Below, piece by piece: positions 34,731 to 46,256 of a DNA stretch of 64,000 bases. The stretch's first letter is position 1; each line of letters opens with the position of its first letter. The DNA is taken from positions 1 to 64,000 of the forward strand of contig VWPU01010353.1 in assembly GCA_013398955.1 (NCBI GenBank), read 5' to 3'. The notes beneath the pieces were generated by a model, which saw nothing but the letters and a program-made list of their open reading frames with translations, did no database searches and was not told where the DNA came from. A program made the translations under genes and the position numbers. Origin of the DNA: Callaeas wilsoni (lineage: Eukaryota; Chordata; Aves; Passeriformes; Callaeidae).

Positions 34731-37338
34731 TTCCTGCTCTGCCATGATGTCACACCGAGTTTTTTCTGACCATTCCTCGTGCTCTCCACGTCACCTCCAG
34801 CCCGAGCTGGCCTTTCCCACCCACACCTGCTCTGCTCCATTCGGCTCCTTCTACGGAACTGGCTCCTCTCCACACTTTCCCCTTTCGGGGTCTGCCTGCT
34901 CCAGTTACTTGTGCCCTTTTGACTGCAATTTCCTGGGTGTCAGGGCCTCCTGCAACTGGAATCGTGCACCTGAGTACTGCTGAAAGTACCTTGATCTCAT
35001 CTTTGCATGCCTAAATACTTCCTCGCTTCTTTAATCCACTCCATCCTGCCAACTCGAGTCTCCAAATCACATGGAAATATGCCAGGCATTCCAGAATACT
35101 CCTCAAGTGTGCCGTGTCGCCCAAAGCATCCTGTGGTGCTGGTGCAGCAAAACTCACCTGAGTGTGACTGTCAGATGTGTAATCCCAAGGAGATCCCAGC
35201 CTCCTCAGCCACTCCCAACTCCCTGAATTCGCCAGCAGTGCCCCTGGTCACTGCAGATGCCATAAATTCTGCAGGTTTTCTTTCCCTTTTAAGTGAGACT
35301 AAAGGTTTTTCCCTCAGCTTTTGGCAGTTTTGGGAGTGTTTGTAATGGCATCGAAAGGAATCCATGGATCAGGGGGTGCTGATGTGCCAGCTCTGTTCCA
35401 GCCCCTTTTTCCCCCCTAAACAACCTGAGCTGAAGTTGCAGCCCACTGTCCCCTCTCTCATCTATATTCTTTGCCAGCTCCAGGTGCACGGTCCAGGTAA
35501 GAGCCCCTGACCTTCACAGAAGAAGTTGGATTCCACCTGCTGTAGAATGAAGAAAATACCAAGGACCAAAAGAAATGACCCCATCTGAGCACGTTAATCA
35601 AATTGCCAGCAGGAAAACCCCGCATAAAATAACCCTGCACTGAGCTTTTATTATCACCTCACGACCACAAACTCTTGATGAGACCCTTATCAAAGCAGAG
35701 AAACACCATTACTGCCACTTACAGCCAGGGAACAGAGAAATAAGGGATGTTCACATCTGAACAAGTTGCCCTCAGCTCTTAGCTCTAATGGAGAGAAAAA
35801 TGATATTTTTGGACATAATTCACCTGCCCTGGTTTAGGGCAGTTTCATTCTCTTGCAGAATGAGATGAGTTGTGTGCTAAAAGGTCTGATTTCTCTCCCT
35901 GGAGTGGGAAGGAAGTGGGCAGAACTTCCTGGGAATGGAGATATCCCCATTTAATGAGATGAATCCCCACTCTCCAAAAGGTAGGTCCATAAAAGCCAGT
36001 AACAAAGCAGGAACTGAGTTCAGGATTCTTATGTTTTAGTCTGATCAAACAGTAAATGGGCATGGAAGGTGAACAAAGCCAAAGGGTCACCCCAGGAGTA
36101 ACAAAATTGCGGGGCCTTGAAGGAAGCTCCTTATGGGCAAGGAACAGAGAGGATGGAAGAGGGAAAACTGGAATATCCTAAAAAGCAAATTAAAAGGACA
36201 TTCAGGCAAGGTGATTAGTGGAAGAAAGGGGACAGATGACAGGGCAGCAGAGATGGGGGCCACACTGCCCATAAAATGCTGCAGATGTGAGGATGATCCA
36301 GAAGAAGCACACACTGAGTGTCCCAGGGAATAGAGATGGAAAAAGCCTTGCTAAGACATCATCCCCAGTCCAGATATTGCTAAGGAGGAGCTCAGTCCTT
36401 TCCCAAACATCATCTTCCCACCCTCTTCTTCATTTTAATAACTGCAGGATAAACAGGGAGAGCAGACAGATAAGTCAGATCATCCAGAGATCACACAGGG
36501 AACATAACAGGGAGCAGATCCCGCCACAGCCTGAAATCCTGAGAGTGAACTTTCCGGGAGTTTGACTCCAATTCCAAATTTTGCAGCTTATTTTTATTTA
36601 AAAAATAAAAATACAGAAGTAGATTTGGGAACCAGGTGACCAGGCTGACACCTGTGCATCTTGGAGGGAGGAACTGCAAGGTGGCCACCAGCACCTTTCC
36701 ATCAGGAGAGTGAAAACAAAAAAAAGCAAGAGCTCAGCTCCCTGCGAGCAATTAAAGAGCAGTTAATGAAATCACCTGCCACAGAGAATTGACAAAACAT
36801 AGAAAGTAAGTCCCTTCAGAGTCTGCCAGAGCATCCCTGGCACAGGCAAGGGGCCTGCTGGCTGGGGTATATTTAGTGCCAGTGATCTCATCTTTCCTAG
36901 CAGCGAGGAGAAGGGCAGCACTTCCATGGCAGCGTGAGCTCGGAGAGGGAAGAGCCTGAGAGTCCCTTAACAGGGAAGGAAGCAGCACAGAGGCTGCACC
37001 ACAGGACAGGAGTCAGGCACGGGCTGCAAAATGAGCAAGGTGAAAACCTCAGGAGGAAAAAAAAAACCAACAAAAAACAGAATATCAATATTGGTTAATA
37101 AACAATGGCAAGATCAATGTAATGAGTTTGGGGTTATTCAGCTCCTGTTGCCCCATCCCAGCCTGGGACTGCTCAGAGCTTTTCTGGACAGGTAGAGCTC
37201 AGATCCTCCTTGCCAGGTACCCTGGTTCAAGCTAAGATTAATCCTTTTTTAACAGAAGGGCGTAAAACACCTTGGTGAACAGCACTGCACCTGTACTTCC
37301 ACCCATTGTGCTGACAATTTGTTAAAGCAAAGCATTGG

Positions 37339-37365
37339 AATATTAATTACAATATTAATTACAAT
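37339..37365 (+). repeat. 12-base AT-rich direct repeat
   Basis: AATATTAATTAC occurs twice in tandem, each copy containing the TAATTA homeodomain core. Confidence 0.75.
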
Positions 37366-38093
37366 AAAAAAAACAATCTCCTGCCCTCCCTCTCTGCCAG
37401 TCACTTAAGAAGAACCTGATTCCTCTAAAAACTAAGAGGTTGGCTTAAAAATCATGAATTAACAATCAGTGCTCAGCTTTAGCTTGCTATTATAGTTACT
37501 ATCAGTGTCAGGATGCATTTGGGACTGTATTTATGTTATATTTACCTGCATCCCCTCAGCCCAAGCAGCCCCCTCCCCTCAAAATGAGAATATCCCAGTC
37601 ATGTGCCCCAAAGCCAAAGCCATATTTTACATCTCTAAATGAACAGATGTAATACACCAGGGCAGCCCTGCACTGCTCACCATCTTAAAATATACTCTTT
37701 TCTTGCTATATTATGATAATTTATTTCACTGCTGGGGCTCCCAGGTGAGTTCAATTCTCCAGCTTCCAAGCAGACAAAAATGCTAACCTGGCAGAAGAAG
37801 TTTAACAAAGAGACTAAAGGCAGCAGTCTCATAAGATCTTCCACCTCTCCATATATATTGCAGGCTAAGACAGACGTGCAAGGAAAACAGAGACATACGC
37901 ATTTGGAAATATTTTCTTTTGTTTTTCCTCTCTCTCTATGAATAGAAAATTTAGCTAAAAATTCAGAATTTGGGTGGGATTTGGGGAATTAATTTACATC
38001 ATCACAGGGGGAGAAGGGGCTTGAAAGCATCAAAAGATTTTGACTTTTCCGTCTCGCAGTAGAAATATCTGTGAGAACTAATTAAACAAAAAT

Positions 38094-38130
38094 AAAAAAA
38101 AAAGAAAGGAGGGAAAGGGAGGGGAGGAGG
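38094..38130 (+). repeat. 37-base homopurine tract
   Basis: A-rich then G-rich purines without interruption; the minus strand, which the plexin transcript follows, is a pure pyrimidine run here. No AG acceptor and coding exon follow on the minus strand. Confidence 0.8.
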
Positions 38131-39505
38131 TCAGATAACCATAAGTGGTTGTTTCATAGACCATACAACTTTCACAGCTTGTTTGTTGTATTGAAAGAGA
38201 GAGGAGGGAGAAGCAATCAGTTTTGATTTGGCACGGGGCTGCGTTTGGGTTGGGTTTATTTATTTCTTGTGAAGTTCTCCTCCGTTCTGTAAGAAAACAA
38301 CAAAACGAGTTATTCTCATTGTGAGAGGCACTCCAGCCTAGCAGGATGCCAGGGTCCCACCGCTCTCCAGCACACGGGTGCTGTCTGAAAGGCAGGACAA
38401 GTGTCCTGATCACTCAGGTCCTCTCTATCCTCACCATCTTCCCTTAGACCCCGAGGAGATCAATCGATGGCGCGTGAAACCCGAGAGAAACCCGCAGAAA
38501 CTTGTGAGCAGCGGGGGGAGAGATCAAAGTGCCTGCGGTGTGGGAAACCACATCCACCCCAGCAGATATCACAAGCCATAAACTCCCCCTGATAACCCAG
38601 CCCTGATCAACCACATGAGAAACGAGGCAAGCGCAGGGAGATTTGCACAGTGCCAGCCCTGGTGGTGTTTAATTAGATTTCATCAGGAGGGGTCCTGAAA
38701 AATTCATACCATGAGCTCTCTGCCAGTCTCAGTGATAACCTTTTTCCCCTGGCATCACTGGAATTTATTGCCAGCTTCAGTTTAAAAGAAAAAACAAACC
38801 AGAAAAAACCACAAGAAGTCAAAAGGATGACTGCAGAGCTCATCCATGAGGATCTCAGAGCAGTGGTTTGCACTGCCAGGATGCCACAGATCGAGTGTGC
38901 TGGGGTCCTTTGCCAATGCACCACATCAGCTGGAAAAACAACCCTCAGCAAAGCTTCCCAAAGCCACCAAAATCCCCCAGGAGTTGCTGTTTTGTTACCC
39001 AAAGTGAGCCAGCCCTGTGAATCACCAGCAGAACATGCTTGGCACGACAGAGTGTAACCAGAGCCGAAAGCCACAGAGGACTCGCTCCCAACTTTCCTCT
39101 CCAGCCTTTGCTTCTCCTGGCACCCCTAGGGACCCCAGCCATCTCTCTTTAGAGCCTTGGAGCGTTTCAGTGGATTCCAGCACACACTTCCAGGCTCACT
39201 ACTCCAAGGAGGATCCCGGTTCGATGCCTACTGGATGAACAACTCTCAGGAGTGATGTTCCATGGGATTAAGGGGTATCTCCATTAGCACAGCCCTGCCA
39301 TCTCTAGACAACAACTCAGCTGGCAAACCTATTTTTTGGGAGGGTTTTGAATTCAAATATCACTCCAACTCTTTATAATTCAATGCCTCTTTTTAGTATA
39401 GAGGATGAATGACCATCCTTGGTGCCACAGCGACATTGGCCAGAGTGAACAAATCCAAGCAATGAGAGTCCAGATGACAAAAACATCATTGACATCAACC
39501 CACAT

Positions 39506-40489
39506 TTGACACCTGCAGGTTACAGACAAGTCTGTAGGTTTAGCTGCTGCTGTCACAGCCGGGAAGATTCTTTTGGGCCACCCTGGGCACAGCATCCCAG
39601 GGGGACTTGGCAAATCTCATCTTTGATTAACTGCCCTGGTCCAGTCTTCAGTCCATATTTCTACACCCCTGACCCAGCAATCAGAGCTTTTTTAATTCCA
39701 GAAGGGGCCAGGAACCTGCAGCTCTTCCATATGGTTTCATTTAGGAGAGGTGAGAGGCCACTGACAGGGTTTTGGAGGTTAAAGGAAAAAAAACCCAAAG
39801 CAAAACAACAAGACAAGTGTCAGAACAAGCAGGAGCATATCCCTGAATCTCACACAGCAACACTCCCGCAGACACCAGATGGACTGGGGCCTACGAAAAC
39901 CAGCACAACTCCTCACACACCAGTCCAACAACCGGCAATCCATCAAAGCTTGGGCGCTCTCCAGCCAGGCTGCCACCACGGAACGGGACATGAGGAAGCC
40001 AAAGAGTCTTCAAAGCAAAATGAAAAGCACGAGGGGAAGGGCTCAGGTCGGAAAGGAGCAAGGGGGGTTTTATTTCTGCTTTTATTTCCCAAGCCCTACC
40101 AGCAGCACTCACAACTCCTGGATATGCTGGTGGCACTGAAGCTCCCTCTCAGGGGTTCACACAGCCTCGCCACACATCAGGACATGGGGTGTGTGCAGGG
40201 AAGACGTGGAGAGAGGTCTTCAAACCATCCCCAGCGCAACGCTGCTTATCCTAACAAAGAGAGGCACATTCCTTTCTGCCTTTTAATTAAAAGCTGGCTC
40301 GTAAATCAAACCTCTGGTTCCTACACTTCGTTGTCATTTGAGGGAAAGGCTCTTTTTCCAAGGCTCCCTCCTGCGGTCCCTTCTCCAGCTCCAGTAACAC
40401 AACTAATTACACTACTTCTGTTTGCTATGAACTCGCCCTGCCTTTGCAAGACCAGGAGTTGGACTCTGATCACCACCACAAATGCCTAA
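39506..40489 (+). other. Longest open frame in the window (327 codons), no recognised domain
   Basis: The plus-strand frame from ATG at 39506 runs 327 codons. The translation shows no family motif, signal peptide or transmembrane pattern. It is proline, serine, glutamine and lysine rich and looks like translated non-coding DNA. It lies in an almost repeat-free region, antisense to the plexin gene, with no visible promoter, poly(A) signal context or splice sites. I treat it as a probable chance frame, although its length is unusual for this window. Confidence 0.12.
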
Positions 40490-40999
40490 TTATGGGTCAC
40501 AAACCAAACAAAGCCTCCCCCAGATTAAACATCAGCAGTGGGGAGGAGACAATTACTGTTAAATAAGAATTCTCCTGTATTTCCTCAGGGGTATCCCACA
40601 GCTGGTTTTAAATTAAAGGGTTCCTAGAAGTGGGCTGGGAGAGCTGCTTAAGGCAGATTCTTTTCACAGTGCAGTAGTCAGAGACCAAAACCTTCCAGGC
40701 ATGTGTTTACTTAAGAGGTATTTTTTGCATTCACAGACATATTTGCACAAAATAAATTTCAAAGTTTTGTAGCTGTGGCTATTCTGTTTTCAGCCCCTCC
40801 CACCCTACTCTGCTGTCCCTGCACAGCAGTGATTTCCAGCACCTGGGAGATGAGCTAAAGGTGTCAGTCCAGACTGCAGCAAAAGCCCAGCTGAGACTCA
40901 ACAGAGCCAGAGTCAACTTCAGGAGTGAGCGGTGGGGACACAAAACTTCTGTGCAAAACATTCCCCATGGGCACAATGGGATCCTGTAAAGAGCTTCAG

Positions 41000-41560
41000 A
41001 GAATCACAGAATATCCTGAGCTGGAACGGACCCACAAGGATCATCAGTCCAGCTCCTGGCCCTGCACAGACACCCCAACAATCCCACCCTGTGCATCCCT
41101 GGGAGTGTTGTCCAAACGCTCCCAGAGCTCTGGCAGCCTTGGGAATGTGCCCGTTCCCTGGGGAGCCTGGGCAGCACCCTCTGGGGAAGAACCTTTCCCT
41201 GAGATCCAACCTTGACACAGCTCCAGATGTTCCTTTGGGTCCTGTCCCTGGTCACAGAGGGAAGAGATTGGTCTCTGCCCCTCAGGAGGAAGCTGCAGAC
41301 CATGGTGAGGTCTCCCTCACACTCCTCCGCTCCAGGCTGAACAAACCAAAATTACCTCACCCACTCCTCATATGGCTCCTCCTCATATTCATCGTCCTCC
41401 TTCAGGACTCTAATAGCTTTATATTTATCTTTCTTCTACTGCGGCATCCAAAATTCCGCACAGGACTGGGAGTGAGAGCGAGGCAGGGCAATCCTCTCCC
41501 TCAACCACCCAGCAGTGCTGTGCCTGATGCCTTTCAGGACGTGCTTGGCCCACATTCCAT
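41000..41560 (-). mobile_element. CR1 LINE fragment, antisense (about 560 bp)
   Basis: It starts AGAATCACAGAATATCCTGA and GCTGGAACGGACCCACAAGG. It continues through AGCTCCTGGCCCTGCACAGA, GCCTTGGGAATGTGCCCGTT and GAAGAACCTTTCCCTGAGAT into reverse transcriptase coding sequence in antisense. A plus-strand open frame of about 200 codons across it is an artefact of the repeat. Confidence 0.87.
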
Positions 41561-43398
41561 TTGCCACTGAGCAGAGAGAGCAGGAAACCGAACCCGGATC
41601 TCTCTGCCAAGGTCCACGTCCCCAGCAGAGCCCGTTCCTGTCCTCTGCCCATCCCTTCCTCAGGACAGGAGCTGTCAGGTTGTGATGTTTACATCCCCCC
41701 AGGCACAGCAGGGATCAGTCATCTGGCCAAAGGGAGAGGGAGGAGGTGAGAGACTGAGGAGGCGATTTTGGGCACAGATTTGGCAGCAGGGTGGTGAGGG
41801 GGATAGAGAGGAGGGCGGTGAAAGGAAGAGATGGATGCACAGAGCCTTATCAGGCACTTGCTGTTCTTTCAACTGGCTCCCCGATAACATACGGAGCTTA
41901 ATCAAATATGCAAATGATGTCCTATCTAGAGACAAGGGAAATAGAGAAATAAACCCAGAGACCATGCATGAAAACAAGACGATAAAATGAGGGAGTGGGG
42001 AGAAGGTTTTCTCTTTTTGATAAAATTATTTCAAAAGATTAAATTAAAGCAAAACTAATTAGGAGAACCGCACTTAAGCCGACTTCCCTTAAGAAGGGTC
42101 AGCAGGCAAGAGGCATTCGAATCAAAGGCAGATGCAAGAGGCACTTCAAGGGCTCCCTGAAAAGTCATTATCCCAGTCAAAAAGGAAGGGGACAGAGAGG
42201 AGGAAGGCATCACAGGAGCCTTTTTGGCTGGGCGTCCATCCGGGCATTCAATGGAGTGTACGGAGAGTTAAACAGCCTCTCTGTCCCCCTGGAGAGCAGG
42301 AGGAGCAGGTGAAGACCAAAGCTGATCACCTGATGCTCCAGCCCCAGCATTCCTCCGAGAATAAAGGGACAGAGAGAAGCAAACGGACCAGAGGGACATG
42401 GGAATACATTTGCTTTTCCTTGTATCCCACCCTCGCACAATTTCCATCGGCAGCACAGCCGTGCCAGGCTCCGCAGCCTGAACACCCCAGAGAGCTGCTG
42501 ACACCATGCAGAAAATCACCTGCCACCACAGGGCAGGTGACAACCAGCAGCACAGCAAGCTGTCCCCCGGGAGGCTGCAGGACCCACGGATTCCAGCAAG
42601 GAACAGGCAGCGGGACGTTGTTACCTGTCTCCTCGTGTTTGGTGTTGTCACTAACGTCCCCCTGCCTGCACAACGCACATCCTCAGCCCTCTGTGGGGAA
42701 ATCCAGCTCTGCACAGCTGTCAAGTGCAGGCTGCATTTAAAGGAAAGGTTTGAAGAGATGAAGGTACAACCTGCTGCCGTTCCCCGGCTGCAGTTGGCTT
42801 GCTGGAGCCTGCTATTTCTCCTGGAGCTGGGAGTAAAAACACACAGTGCAGCACTGCTGGTGTAGAATTTGGAGGGATTAGACAGTTATTTGCAAATCTC
42901 ACTGCATGATCACAAGATTCCACCTCTGACAAGGCTCTGAGTCACAGCTAAACCAGAATATCCCAGAAAAAAAGAACAGCACTCGACACATGTAAGGAAA
43001 GCACCCAGCAAAAACACAGCTCAGCCAAACCCCGCACACCAGCACGGAGATTGCTGAGTAGTCAGAAAGCAGAGAGGGGTACTTGAAGGAGAGACAGGGA
43101 AAATTAATTGCTCTCTGCCAAAAAGCAGGCTCCAGCTCTTCCTAGGAAGAGCAGCCTTCGCATCAGGAGAAAAAAAGGGAGTTTTCCTGCTGCAGTTAGA
43201 CACTGCAATAAGCTGCAGCATGAGACGTGGACAAGTTGTAGCTGGAAGTCCCAGAGCAATGGAAATGGGGGGAATGAGGGATGTGAGAGGCAAAGCAGCC
43301 ATGGAACCCTTGGTGGGTATTTCAAGCAAGTGTTGGCTGCACCAGTCCAGCAGCAGAGCCTGGACAGAGCCCCTCGGATGTGGTTTAGGGCAGAGGAT
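41561..43398. other. Unique intronic sequence
   Basis: No gene recognised. A purine-rich run spans about 41,725-41,835 and a POU octamer lies at 41908. A 202-codon frame from 42132 has no domain. Confidence 0.42.
41880..41965. promoter_or_regulatory. Unique block with a perfect POU octamer
   Basis: ATGCAAAT at 41908-41915 lies inside CTTAATCAAATATGCAAATG. A single octamer is common by chance, so support is modest. Confidence 0.25.
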
Positions 43399-43912
43399 GG
43401 ATCACAGGGTAACCCAGCCTGGAAGGGACCTCTAGTCCAGCCTCCTGCTCAAAGCAGGTTCTGCTGTGAGATCAGACCAGGTTGTTCTGTCCCTTCTGGC
43501 CTTGAAAGTCTCCAAGAATGGAAACTGCTTCTTCAAGGTAGTCCTGATGGAAAAAAAGTTTCTCCTTATTTCCAGGTGGAATTTTCCCATGTCAGCTTAT
43601 GCCAGCTGTTCCACATCCTCTTCTCACTCACCAACAGGAAGAGCCTGTCTCCAACTCCTCAATAACCTCCCTGCTGACAAGGGAATGCTCTTACCAGGTC
43701 CCTCCACATTTTCTCATCTCCAGCCTGAATACGCCCATTTCTCTCGTCTCTTCTTCTCAGGGCAGGTTCTCCACCTCCTGGCCAAACTCTTCACCCTTTC
43801 CTGAACTTGTTCTGGTTGATCAACAGAGTTTTTGCTCTGAGGAGCCTAAAACTGGGTGCAGTATCTCGATATGGCCTGGCAACTGAGCCCAAGGTGATCA
43901 CCTCCATCCAAT
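43399..43912 (-). mobile_element. Old CR1-type LINE fragment, antisense
   Basis: CAGGGTAACCCAGCCTGGAA and GGGACCTCTAGTCCAGCCTC, then TTGAAAGTCTCCAAGAATGG, TTTCTCCTTATTTCCAGGTG, AGGGCAGGTTCTCCACCTCC and CTGGGTGCAGTATCTCGATA. This is an older, more diverged CR1 family in antisense. Substitutions and small indels break every frame. Confidence 0.75.
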
Positions 43913-44721
43913 GGCAGTGCCCCTATTTGCAAATCCTGCATCTTTGATTTCATGGAAACAGAATCCATTCATTTTTAGGTGATGTTTTAGGACTTCATGA
44001 TCACCAGCCAATGATTTTTACACGATCCAAGAGAAACTGCGCCACTGCCCAATGTCCACCTTGATACCCAACACAAGCATCAAGTGCAGAGTTCACCACA
44101 GCTACCAAAACCACAACTCTGAGTGCTTCAGCCAGAAAAATTAACTACTTTCCAGGCATCTAAGCTGGCAACAACCTCTCAAAGAGGGGCTGCACATCAA
44201 GGTAGGACACAGACAACTGCAGACATCAAATTCTAACAGGAACGAGCATCGCTCCGTCACAAGTGAAGCACCTGGACTCCTGCTGGCTCAGGAAGCTGTG
44301 AGGAGAGGCCAGGGTGAACCAGCTCCTCTTGCAGAAACCATCTTCCCAGCAGGAGCCACAGCCTCTCCAGTGTGTCTTCAGAGCAGTCAAGTCCACTTGC
44401 CAAACAGCTCGGGGAAAAAATAAAATTTCAAAGAACCCCAAGTCTTTCAATGAAGCAGAGGGAAGGAGAAGGGAGCCGAGTTTCCCTGCTGGCATTCACA
44501 CAGGGCTGTCAGCTGTAGAATTCCCTCCAGGGAATATCAACCTGAGCAGGGCTGCTTGTTTTGTGTGTGTTCAGAAAGCCCCTGGCCTGGAGAAGCAGTG
44601 GGGATCTCTGGCTGTGCCTGCAGTTGCCACCACAGTGACACCACACCACACATCCCGTGCATGGCAATCCCAGCCCTGCCACATCGGCTCCAGCTCCTTG
44701 GATGGGAGGTAAATTCCAACC
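43913..44721. other. Unannotated intronic stretch
   Basis: Nothing recognised; the first part could be further eroded CR1. Confidence 0.35.
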
Positions 44722-44818
44722 TCTGGTTGGAACTGTGACACCAATTCCATGGGCAGGGACACCTTCCACTCCACCAGGTTGCTCCAAGCCCCATCCAGCC
44801 CGGCCTTGAAGACTTCCA
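44722..44818 (-). mobile_element. Short CR1 fragment, antisense
   Basis: CCATGGGCAGGGACACCTTC, TTGCTCCAAGCCCCATCC and GGCCTTGAAGACTTCC are the usual antisense CR1 tail motifs. The outermost end is decayed. Confidence 0.8.
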
Positions 44819-45817
44819 TTCACAACTTAGCTCTTCCCCAACACCACTGGGAGAGGGGCCAAAATGAGAACTGCAAATCCCAGCTCTCAGATTTTAGATC
44901 CTCCGTGTGGTGCTTTGTCTTTGGATCCGAGGAAAGCAGGGTCCCAAGGGTTCAGGGTTATCCAGAGGATGGATAACCCATGGAACTGATCAATACTAAA
45001 AGTTCTCTCCTAAATAGAGTTGACATCAGGTGGTAAGTACTGGCCAGATTTCAGAGCTGTCTGATGTGAATGAAAGCCTTTACCCCACACGACATTCCAC
45101 ATCTAAAAACCCTTCAAAGACCACAAACTGATTGGATTTGATGAAAAATGAAATACAGCCCATGGAGTGGAAGTGTTGGTTTTTAAGCTAAAGTTCTCTC
45201 TCTGCAAGGAATTCAGCTTAGAAAAAGCTTTGAGTGAAATATTTGGATGGAATAAAAAGAAACCAAACAATTTCTTACAGGGATGTTTCAAATAAATGAA
45301 AATTTCTACTACTCCATTTTCAAATAAACATTTCAAAATAGACTAGAGCTTTGTTTAGTGAGAAATGCAATTCCTAGGGCTGTTCCCAGGCTGATATTTG
45401 TAAGCTCAACTCTCCCTTTACAGCTGCACCTACACACAGAATAATTGCAGGTAAGTTGTATTTCTTTGAATGGAAATGATCTGCACAAAAGCAATGACCC
45501 ATAAATTAAATGCCTGGGTAAAGAATACAAGGAATACGGAATACTGCTACTCTCCCTTAGTGATGCCAGGTACTAGTGGCACCTGGAAAAAAAAATCCAA
45601 ACCAAGCACACAAAGCATCTCCACGGGTACATCCCTGCTTTTCTCCTGCCACTGGAGTGAAGAGCCAAGCGTGAGCAAAGGAAAAGTAAAAATCCAGGGG
45701 ATTTTGGCACCTGGCTCTTTTAGAGCAAAGTGGTTTGCAGGGAGAACATCCCCAGGAATAACTCCTGTGCTGTTTGCAGGGAGACAAAACAGACATTTGT
45801 TAAACTCTATTTCTATT
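44819..45817. other. Unique intronic sequence
   Basis: No gene, RNA or repeat recognised. Confidence 0.4.
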
Positions 45818-46256
45818 CTTCCAAGTTGGAAGAGACCTTCAAGATCATCGAGTCCAACCTCTGTCCCAACACCTCAACTAAACTAAAGCATGGCACTGAG
45901 TGCCACATCGAATCTCTTTTTAAATACGTCCAGGGATGGTGATTCCACCACCTCCCTGGGTAGACCATTCCAATATTTTATCACTCTTTCTGTAAAGATT
46001 TTCTCCTAATATCCAACCTATATTTCCCTTGGCGCAACTTAAGACTGTGTCCTCTTGTTCTATCAGTTGTTGCCCGGAAAAAGAGACCACCCCTCACCTC
46101 ACTACAACCACCTTTCAAGAAGTTGTAGAGAGTGATAAGGTCCCCCCTGCGTCTCCTCCTCTCCAGGCTAAACCACCCCAGCTCCCTCCGCCGTTCCTCA
46201 CAGGGCTTGTGTTCCGAGCCCCTCACCAGCCTTGTTGCCCTCCTCTCAACTCAAGT
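45818..46256 (-). mobile_element. CR1 LINE fragment with reverse transcriptase C-terminal remnant, antisense
   Basis: About 440 bp: TTGGAAGAGACCTTCAAGAT, GAGTCCAACC and CCAGGGATGGTGATTCCACC, then CTTAAGACTGTGTCCTCTTG, AAGTTGTAGAGAGTGATAAG, TCTCCAGGCTAAACCACCCC and CAGCCTTGTTGCCCTCCTCT. On the minus strand a short frame keeps the familiar CR1 ORF2 ending ([21 protein letters not shown]). It belongs to a degenerate LINE and is not a host gene. Confidence 0.9.

Larger units (their letters stand above)
32208..40999. other. 8.8-kb nearly repeat-free intronic stretch
   Basis: Only an A-rich tract, one MIR-like remnant, a homopurine tract and a short AT-rich direct repeat were recognised. No CR1 was found, although flanking regions have one per 1-2 kb. 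No exon seen. It contains the longest open frame of the window. Confidence 0.5.

Noticed and set aside
34226..34873. 215-codon minus-strand frame
   Set aside because: No domain, no splice signals linking it to the plexin exon, and composition like non-coding DNA; part of it is a MIR-like remnant.
40932..41570. 212-codon plus-strand frame
   Set aside because: Mostly antisense CR1 sequence; repeats of this family produce such frames elsewhere in the window.
45981..46226. Minus-strand frame resembling the end of a reverse transcriptase ORF
   Set aside because: It is the CR1 ORF2 C-terminus within a truncated, degenerate LINE; not a functional gene.
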